Assembly (NCBI GenBank): GCA_001179505.1
Contig: CDMY01000592.1
Span: 239,468 to 303,467, forward strand
DNA length: 64,000 nt
Direction: 5' to 3'
From: Vitrella brassicaformis
Taxonomy: Eukaryota; Sar; Vitrellaceae
The notes under the pieces were generated by a model. That model did no database searches and was not told the origin of the DNA. It was given only the letters and a program-made list of their open reading frames with translations. Each line of letters starts with the position of its first letter. Position 1 is the first letter of the stretch. Positions 56,567 to 64,000 of the stretch are shown piece after piece. The position numbers and the translations under genes were made by a program.

Positions 56567-58266
56567 CAGGGGGAGACCGTGAAGAGCTAGACACACACGG
56601 TGCGGCCCTTCACGGTGGGGTGCTTGGGAATCTCGTGGATCCACACATGCCTAGAGAGGGGAGGGGAGAGGGGAGGTCTGCACCATCCATCATGACGTGG
56701 TGGCGTGGTCTGCGTGTGTGTCATTGTTTCGTGCCCGCGAGTGAGTCTGCCCCTCATCACCCCAGGCAGCTGGGATGGGGGCGGGTGATAGCAGGGAGGC
56801 GACGGACACACACTCACGCCACGGCCACGTACACAACCAGATGGATCCATCGCATCATTGCGGCGGACAGGAAGGCAGGGAATGGGCGAGCGGTTTTGCG
56901 AGGGGGTCATCACTGGTTCACTGGTGTGACAGACAGTCATTTTGGCATCTTGCATGGTCATCCGTGCGTTGACATCGCATTCGTCATGAAGATTCTGTAT
57001 CTTACCTGGTTCACATCTCGGCCGGCCATATCAACCGCCACAGGCGAAGGGCGCCATGTCCGTTGGACAACCAACTGGTGCCACGGTGCCCTTCCAGAGT
57101 GGTGATGTTTGTGGCCGGCCGGGGAAACCGGGCTTTCACTGGATGGATGGATGGATGCTTGTTGCGTCAGCTTTTGAGTTTGTTGGGCTGGCTGGCTGTA
57201 CACACGAATTGAATGAGTGCGTTCGTATCATACATACGGATCACGATATCACTGTACGCGTGTGTGTCGACGAATGGACTGTCCCAAAAGAGAGAGTGTG
57301 TCCTTGTGTGCGTGACGTTATCAGCCGTTCAAGACTGCAAGGCATCTCTTTTTCATTTTATTTTTCACGACTGCATGGTGCGGGTGAGGGTTTAAATTGT
57401 GTGTGTGAATCTATAAGTATGGCTCGAGAGGGGTCATCCGGGGAGACACTACTGCAATCTGTCTATCTGTCTGTCAGTACAAGGGGGGAGGGAGCTCACA
57501 GACAGCACGTGCGTGTCCTAGCGTGTCGCTTGTACACAGACCCCATCCATGCCGGGATGAAGAGACGAACTGACTATGAGGTAGTGTCCAAAGTGACGAA
57601 TTTCCGTGAAATGTGTTGGATTCGAAACCTCTGTTCTACCTGTTCTGCCTCGCGCCGCGCCATGTGTGGGAAGTACTTCCCCCGGTAGGTCTGCCCTGCC
57701 AGTGGCAGCTGAAGATCTTTCCTGTTGGCTGTTGACAGCGACGCGCTCGACGACACCGATGCCCTCCCGGCATCAGCAACAGCTCCACCATGAAGACCTG
57801 TCACCGATCTGCTGGACTGCCTGACGCACCACCACCAACGCCAATGGCACCACCTTCAACCACCAATGACGGCCGCTTCGCTGTTTCCGACCACCCGCCG
57901 CCGCCTGTTGGCGACCAGGGCCCCAGCCCAAGCGCCTCTGCCTGTGTGCACGATGATGGTGATATGGATGCGGATGAGGAGGTCGGCAGACGGCTCCCTG
58001 GCAAGCACCTGGTGATGGATCTTGCGGCCGTGGTGTGAGGGAAGCGGCGCCAGATGAGGCTCTATCTCCCGGGCGTGGTCAAGATGCGCTTCTGTTGGGC
58101 CCTCCTGTGTAGGAGAGACAAGAAAAAGCAAACAAGGAGGGAGGGAGGGAGGGAGTGCATCATTGCCAACCAAATGGTTTGTTTGTTGTGTTTAGGTTCC
58201 TCTCTTCGAAACTTGCGGCATTTTCCGGCTGTGATGCGAGATCCAGGGCACTTGCACATGCCGACG
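56567..58266. other. 1.7-kb region with no secure gene
   Basis: Between the ArsS-like and VPS10-like genes. It holds short minus-strand open stretches that could be exons (KDLQLPLAGQTYRGKYFPHM near 57650-57720; HQLVVQRTWRPSPVAVDMAG near 57043-57100) but whose phases do not join cleanly, and a tiny spliced ORF at 56587-56858. A plus-strand open stretch at 57790-58038 is Pro/Asp-rich without splice support. Confidence 0.4.
56587..56858 (-). CDS. Possible tiny two-exon membrane peptide, or the C-terminus of an unresolved gene
   Basis: ATG 56858 gives MMRWIHLVVYVAVA, then a GTGAGT donor (56817-56816). The acceptor at 56652-56651 joins in phase to HVWIHEIPKHPTVKGRTVCV and TAG 56587-56589. The result is 34 residues with one hydrophobic helix and a basic tail. 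Upstream in-frame sequence has a stop and no AG acceptor, which is why ATG 56858 is proposed as the start. It may still be the 3' end of a longer minus-strand gene. No family recognised. Confidence 0.3.
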
Positions 58267-61124
58267 ATGACGCCCCGCTTGGTGCTCCTGCTGGCTGCAT
58301 GTTTAGTGGCATGCACGTGCGTGTCGGGTCAGAAGGTGAGCGTGACGGAAGTGTCGGTGGACAGCGCTGTGGAGGACATCAAGTGGGGCGGTGCGGATCA
58401 CAGCGTGGTGCTTCTCAAGACGATCAAGGGACGGCTGTACCGCAGCACCGACTCGGGCAAGCAATGGTACGACATTACCAACAGCCTCGTCCTGTCCGAG
58501 ACAGAGCCTGGTGCGCCAGCCACGGCCATCACCGTCGACAGCATGCTAATCAACCCCGTCGACAAGAACATTGTGCTCGTCGTCGGCACCAAACACAGCC
58601 ACTTCATCTCCAACGACGCGGGACGCACCTGGAGGAGACTCAAGCAGCGGGTGCCGATCCACTCGTGGCAGTTCCACCCCACCCAGCCGCACTGGGCGCT
58701 GCTGAGCGCGTGGAGTGACCAGTGCCACACGGCGAGCGAGCCGGCCAAGACGGCTGCCGGAGGTGCGGTGACGGACAAGGCGTGCAACCACATGCTGTAT
58801 GTGACCAAGGATCTGGGTGTGTACTTCCACCTCGTGTCGAGCTACGTGGTTCAGTTCTCGTAGGGCGACGTCAAGCACAACCAGCAGAACTGGATCTACT
58901 TCACCCACCACCGCACCAAGGAGGGCGGTCAGCCCAAGTACGGCGGCTAGACGAAGAACGTCGACTTCGCCGTCACCGAGGACTTCGGCCGCTCCCACCG
59001 GGTCCTCATCCACCATACCAACAAGTTCCTCATCTCTAATGGGTACACCTTTGTGACCAAGTCGGAGGACGAGGCCAAGCAGACGGTCGCTCTGATGGTC
59101 TCAACCGACGGCGGCAAGACCTTCGAGAAGGCCAAGCTGCCCTTCGAGCTGTCCGAGAAGTCCTACACGGTCCTGGACACATCTGAGGGGGCCGTGATGC
59201 TGCACGTCAACCACGGCGACGAGGGCCGCTCGGGCAGCGGCGACGTGTACATCTCTGACCACAAGGGCCTCAGGTACTCCCTCTCTCTCCCCAGCAACGT
59301 CCGCACCACCACAGGCGAGACCGAATTCGACCGCGTTCTCTCACTCGAGGGCGTGTATCTGGCCAATTTCAAGGACGACCCAGAGGCCGAGGGCGCGCTG
59401 TTTACTGCGGCGGTCGAGAAGAAGACCGAGGACAAGGCGGCCGAGCATCAGGAGGAGGAGGTCAGCCAGACGGCGGTCTACTAGCGGCACAAACCCAAGC
59501 GGCGGTCGAACGCCGAGGATGTCGTCAAAACGGTCATCTCGTTCGAGAAGGGGGCCGTGTGGTCGTACCTGAGGGCGCCCAAAATCGATTCCATCGGCAA
59601 GAGGATCGAGTGCCCCCCCCCACAGATGCTGGCTGCACCTACATGGTGTGGCGAATTTCCACAACTACGCGCCCTTCTACTCGGTGGAGAACGCCGTGGG
59701 CATCATCATGGGCACGGGCAACGTGGGCCCCCACCTGCGATACGAGGCCGACGAAGTCAACACCTACCTCTCGCGCGACGGCGGGCTCTCGTGGGTGGAA
59801 GCCCACAAGGGCGCCTTCATCTACGAGTTCGGCGACCACGGGGGGCTGATCGTCATGGCCGACGACCTGCACAAGACCAACCAGGTGGTCTTCTCGTGGA
59901 ACGAGGGCCAGTCCTGGTACGACTTCGAGCTGGGCACCTACCCTGTGGAGGTCGACAATGTGGTCATCGAGCCCAACTCGTCGAGCGTCGAGTTCCTCCT
60001 CTACGGCACCAGGGGGGACAACGGCGTGGTCTACCACCTGGACTTCAACGCGCTGGGGCAGCCTGCGTGTCAGGGGGTATATGCCGCCGACTCTGTGTCC
60101 TCCGACTATGAGACCTGGACGCCCTCTGACGGGCGGTCGACGGAAACGTGCATACTCGGTCAGTGAGTGAATGAGGCAGATAGACAACACACACAACAGA
60201 GGGCATGTTCTCTCTCTCTCTCTCTCTGTGCGTGTGTGCCTGAGTGCAGGTCGTCAGCTGACGTACACGCGCCGCAAGCAGACGTCCGAGTGCTTCAACG
60301 GCCGGGATTTCTCCCGCCCCCTGGCGCGCAAGAACTGTGTCTGCACCGAGGAGGACTACGAGTGCGAGTTTGGCTTCACGCGCAAGATCGGCTCACTCGA
60401 GTGCCAGCCGGAGGACCCCAAGCTCACCGCCCCTCACTGCACCTCCGGCAACTTCTTCTACATGGACGCCTACCGACGAGTGCCCGGGGACACGTGCGAG
60501 GGCGGCTGGGCGCCCCAGAAGGTGGCGGTGCCGTGCCCACACAACTCGCCCTTCAGCCGCGGGGCATACAGCGTCCTCTTGGTGCTCTTCCTCTTGTGTG
60601 TCCTGCTGGGCGGCATCACCTTCCTCTCCAAGACCGATCGGCTCAAGGGCCTCCCAGCGATCTCCTTCCTCAGCCAGGCGGGCTTCGACACCTTCGGGGG
60701 CGTCAAGTACGCTCGGCTGGGCAAGGGCAGCCACCGGGACGACGACCACCACGACATGGGCTTCATCGACAACGAACACGACGCATACGAGGAGGACGCC
60801 CCCAGCCTCATGACATACACCACAACCGAGTCGCGGCATCGGCTCAATGTCAACCACCACGCACACGACGAAGACGAGCACGAGACGACCACACACATGA
60901 ATGCGAAGCGGGAGGGGGAGGGGCTGGCCGATGACGACACCAACCGGCAGCAGCAGCAGGAGTCGTTGATGGATCTGGAGGGCGGGGGCGGGGCGGGGGG
61001 TGCGACAGAGGGTGAGAGGCGGGTGGCCAAGAGGGCGGCGCTCGAGGCGGCCACCGAGGAGGTACCCAAGTTAGCTCCACCAGCCAATAGCAAAGGCGGC
61101 GCCACAGGCAGCGAACTCATATGA
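58267..61124 (+). CDS. VPS10-domain (sortilin-like) receptor with interrupted frame
   Basis: ATG 58267 gives a signal peptide (MTPRLVLLLAACLVACTCVS). The VPS10 beta-propeller is clear: GRLYRSTDSGKQWYDIT, HFISNDAGRTWRRLK (Asp-box blades), VALMVSTDGGKTFEKAKL, NAVGIIMGTGNVGPHL, NTYLSRDGGLSWVEAHKG and VVFSWNEGQSWYDFELG. After an intron the 10CC module follows (TYTRRKQTSECFNGRDFSRP, NCVCTEEDYECEFGFTR), then a TM segment (SVLLVLFLLCVLLGGITFL) and an acidic, His-rich tail to 61122-61124. The family sorts cargo from Golgi to endolysosomal compartments; in apicomplexans it serves secretory organelles. Lesions: in-frame TAG at 58861, 58948 and 59482; a -1 shift at C9 (59613-59621); a second -1 shift near 59630-59645. 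Exon 2 is clean. Pseudogene, assembly error or recoding are all possible. Confidence 0.85.
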
Positions 61125-61979
61125 CGATGTTGCCAACGAGATTTGTCAAGGGATGGGTGTGGTGTGGGTGTCGATATGGATGGATCGGTGGATGGATGGG
61201 TGGCTACGTACCTAGCTAGGCGTTTCAAACATCGTGATATCATCACGTCACGTCTATAGAGTGAGTGTACTTGTGTACGGCACGGCACGCCTGTGTGAGA
61301 TGCGACAGATAGAGATGAGACAGACGGGAGAGATGGGACATCCAGGCAGGCAGGCAGGGAATGATCAGAATGATCCCTAGATGTCGAAGATTTGCGACGG
61401 CAAGAAACCTCTAGATGTCATGTGTGATGTGACGTCCTTTCTTTGATGTTTTGTGCGTACGCGTGAGTTGGCTGGAGGGCGGGTGGCCATTCCTCCCTCC
61501 CTCTGCCTGCCTGCAAACAACACTCATTGCATTTTTTCGGGGTCGTTCGGTCCATTCGCTGTGATGTGATTGATGTGCGTGTCCATAAATCTGCATAAGC
61601 AAGCTCTCTCTGCGACCGTCTCCTTTCGCCTTGGCGTGTGCGTGTGGCCGGCCATGTCATGATGTGACTTGTGTGTGCATGCCATGCCTGACTCCCTCGC
61701 TCATGCTCATGCACTACACTGATGATGATTTCATGGTGTGGTTCCCATCATCTCGTTCGACCTCACAGCATTACAAAAAGAACAAAGGAGCAGAGCAGAA
61801 AAGTCCTTATGTGCACACGCACACACAACCATCACTCAGAATCCACACGCACCAAAGCGCACACAACACCGATGACACCGAACCGAACTATCCACAAAAC
61901 GACACACCACCACATACACCAAGAACTATGTCTCTACCCCCCTCCCCCGTTGTGTCCTGTCGCACTCATCATCAGTTAG
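61125..61979. other. Tail-to-tail intergenic region
   Basis: 3' flanks of the VPS10-like gene (+) and the tail-anchored protein (-). Contains GCAG repeats near 61343-61360. No exon seen. Confidence 0.55.
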
Positions 61980-63950
61980 TTAGTCCTTCTGGTCCCTCAC
62001 AATGAACACGATGAAGAGCGCAATCATAAAGGCGAAGGCCGCGAGCAGCAGCACAATCGACACCTGCACACACACCTGCCCCCCTACCTCGTGGTCAGCC
62101 TCGCTGTCCGTCCAGTGAAACACCAGCCGACCCAACGCCGTGTAGAATGCACGCCATGGCGGCTTGTCCACAGCCGCGGTCGGGGTCGTCTGCTGCTGCG
62201 CCGCAGACTTCGTGGTGGCCCCCGGCTCATCCTCTTCACGTGGGGTGGCGGTGGGCTTCACTTTCTCGGCTGGTCTGCTCCCGTTTGACCGATCGTCGGT
62301 GCGCACCCTGATGACCACCTGGTGCTCCCTCTCGATGTGGCGGTGGTCAGCAATGGCAATGGGGTGGTCGTCGATATCCTGGTCTTGCTGCTCGAGCACG
62401 TCCACGTGTGTGCCATACATGGCCTGATCCGACAGCCCCGAGATCGGGCTCACGCCGTCCGACCGAGCAGCGGCAGCCCTTCCCCTGTCCGTCCACTGCG
62501 CGGCTTTGCGCCCGAGATGGTGGTGGTAGGACACGTAGTTGGGACTGCCTTGGGCGTCGTCGTGACGGCGGTGGTAGTGCGGCACGTGTGAGGGCGATGG
62601 TGAGTGCTGGCGGGACTGGGGTGTGGGGGAGTGGGAAGAGCCGGACAGGGGGTAGGCGCCGGAGACGGGGTAGGGCAGTTCTCGGGGGGACGGGTCGTAG
62701 AGGGCACTGATCACCTTGGCGGCGTTGTGGACGCCCGCACGCTCCATCAACCTGCACGCATCGCATACATGCATCGACGGCTTCTGTGTCTCGACGTGCA
62801 CAGCGCCTTCCTCCGCACCTGAGTTTCATGGTCGACAGCCGCGGCTTCTCAAGGTCCCTCCTATCCCTATGCGGCTCATCCCTCTCCCGCACCGCAGGCA
62901 GCCTCTCCTTGCCCCTGCCGACGTGACTCAGGCCCTCCATCTGTCGGCCGATCGGACCTGTCGACGCTCTCGTGGTCGGCGTGGCCCGGCTGCTCACCTT
63001 GCTCACATAGCTCACGTGTGAGGGACCGCTGACGCGTTCGCCCATCATCTGCCTCCGCTCGCCATACACGACGGGCGCGGGGGAGGGGGAGGGGGAGGGG
63101 GGAGAGGGGGGTCGCTGGGGCGGGGGGCGGGGTCGTCTTGTGGCCGGGATTCTGTACGGCTGCGGCGACCGATCCTGCGCCGGCGACTCGACGTCCGAAC
63201 GGTCGTAGTGACTCGAGTGTGGGGAGGGCGAGTTGAGGTCGTCTTGGTCATCCCCACCCATCACCCGGCGCATCTGTGTGCCGGTTGGTGGCGGCGCCTT
63301 GGGGCCCTTCTTTGCGGACTGCTGGCTGACACGACTGACGTGAGACGACTGGTAGGTCGACGCCAGCTGCTGCCCGCCACCAAAGGCCTCGAAGGACTCG
63401 TCCAGTGGCGGCCCCCGAGCAGGCGAGTGGCTGCGCCGCTCCTCCCTCACTTCCCGGCCCTCATGTCTACGAGGAGGATGGTACCGCCTCGAGTGCGAGG
63501 TGTATCGAGAGTCAGGAGGCGCCCGCACAGGGTCGCGTTCCTCAGAGTAGGCGTGGTCGCTGCCGTGCCACGGCCTGTCGTCCCTCGCCTCCCTCCTGCT
63601 TGGGTAATCCCTCGGTCGGCTGAAGTCCGAGTGATTCCGCCGGGGCACATGTGGCACGTGTGGCGCCTGTGCGTAAGGGGACACCGGCCGGGGCGGTGGC
63701 GACACGCTGGAGACTTGTGAGCGCTGGGCGGCCCGCTCCGCCAGCTGCACCTGCATCCGCCGGACCCGCTCCTTCAGCCTGCACGTTCACACACAGCACA
63801 GACGCGATGTGAACTTGCGAAGGTTTGTGTGCAGTAGCATTCTCCTTGTCGTGTTGAGTGTTACTCGAGGAGCTGCTCGGATGTGGACGGAGCGCCGCGA
63901 TGGCCGCCGAGGCCTCGGGAGGCATGAGTACCGTCGAAGTGGGCGCACAT
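61980..63950 (-). CDS. C-tail-anchored Ser/Pro/Arg-rich protein with N-terminal coiled coil
   Basis: Not recognised. The first visible exon ends STSEQLL and splices (GTAACA donor near 63866, acceptor near 63780) to ELKERVRRMQVQLAERAAQR, a short coiled coil. Then comes a long low-complexity exon (HVPHVPRRNHSDFSRPRDYP, PPPQRPPSPPSPSPSPAPVV, SHVSYVSKVSSRATPTTR). Its next exon reads LMERAGVHNAAKVISALYDP and ends with PPWRAFYTALGRLVFHWTDS, then SIVLLLAAFAFMIALFIVFI VRDQKD, a single C-terminal TM helix with a short charged end at stop 61980. This topology suggests a tail-anchored protein facing the cytosol. ATG 63950 is the first in-frame candidate, but the frame is open upstream and the gene may start beyond the window. 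SR-like and Pro-rich content suggests phosphorylation or scaffold roles. Confidence 0.6.
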
Positions 63951-64000
63951 GACGGACGAGGACCAAAAGAAAAAAGAGTCACCGAATCGATGGCCTGGGC

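Noticed and set aside
57790-58038. Pro/Asp-rich plus-strand open frame before the VPS10 gene
   Set aside because: No splice join to the VPS10 signal-peptide exon and no recognisable motif; kept only as a note in the intergenic entry.
58229-58236. TGCGAGAT just upstream of the VPS10 ATG
   Set aside because: One mismatch to the octamer; similar near-misses occur elsewhere (51189, 44566), so it was not counted.
1-64000. CRISPR arrays, bacterial operons, ribosome binding sites, tRNA or rRNA genes
   Set aside because: The DNA is eukaryotic with spliced genes. Short repeats are microsatellites without spacer structure, and I saw no tRNA- or rRNA-like sequence, though I could not run a covariance search.

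Overview
This is a gene-dense, intron-rich nuclear window from a eukaryote. It is GC-rich, with short GT-AG introns full of tetranucleotide and (CA/TG)n microsatellites, and it has two 300-N assembly gaps. Protein content points to a flagellated alveolate that carries, or descends from a carrier of, a complex red-type plastid. Evidence: a Cys-rich GCC2/GCC3-type membrane protein, the ciliary protein CCDC113/CFAP263, and two enzymes (FAD amine oxidase, aldo/keto reductase) with signal-peptide-plus-transit-peptide leaders containing a Phe motif. A chromerid such as Vitrella brassicaformis fits best; this is inference and no database was searched. Gene spans below include introns. Exon edges were read by eye from GT-AG sites and frame, so they are approximate unless stated.

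Layout: TTC5-like (-, runs off the left end); unknown (+); [gap]; GCC2/GCC3 multi-TM protein with IQ motif (+); small PELN-motif protein (-); APC/PUT-type amino-acid or polyamine transporter (+); ammonium transporter (-); CCDC113/CFAP263 (+); secreted EEP nuclease/phosphatase-fold protein (-); acidic AEGE-repeat protein (+); secreted single-TM protein with a methyltransferase-like N-terminal motif (-); plastid FAD amine oxidase/carotene-desaturase-like (-); SH3 protein (+); acidic unknown (-); ER thioredoxin-fold KDEL protein (+); [gap]; B-box/WW/IQ protein (-); unknown (+); plastid aldo/keto reductase (-); unknown beta-rich (+); SMARCAL1-like SNF2 helicase (+); ArsS-like radical SAM protein (+); a doubtful tiny spliced ORF (-); VPS10/sortilin-like receptor with a broken frame (+); C-tail-anchored low-complexity protein (-, reaching the right end).

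Two window-scale patterns stand out. Neighbouring genes mostly alternate strands, giving eight head-to-head pairs, seven of which have start codons about 40-210 bp apart. The octamer TGCGAGCT (either strand) occurs exactly eight times by my scan. All eight copies lie in 5' intergenic sequence, usually 20-110 bp from a start codon, and six sit between head-to-head pairs. It is a strong candidate for an undescribed core-promoter or transcription-start element.

The genes do not form one pathway. They cover nitrogen and amine uptake (AMT, APC), cilia (CCDC113), secretory sorting and ER (VPS10, KDEL protein), plastid redox enzymes, replication-fork repair (SMARCAL1) and arsenic metabolism (ArsS). 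The sortilin-like gene has three in-frame TAG codons and two frameshifts. The gene at 47926 and the GCC2/GCC3 gene also show frame breaks. Several of these, and both gaps, fall at C/G homopolymers, so assembly error competes with real decay or recoding.
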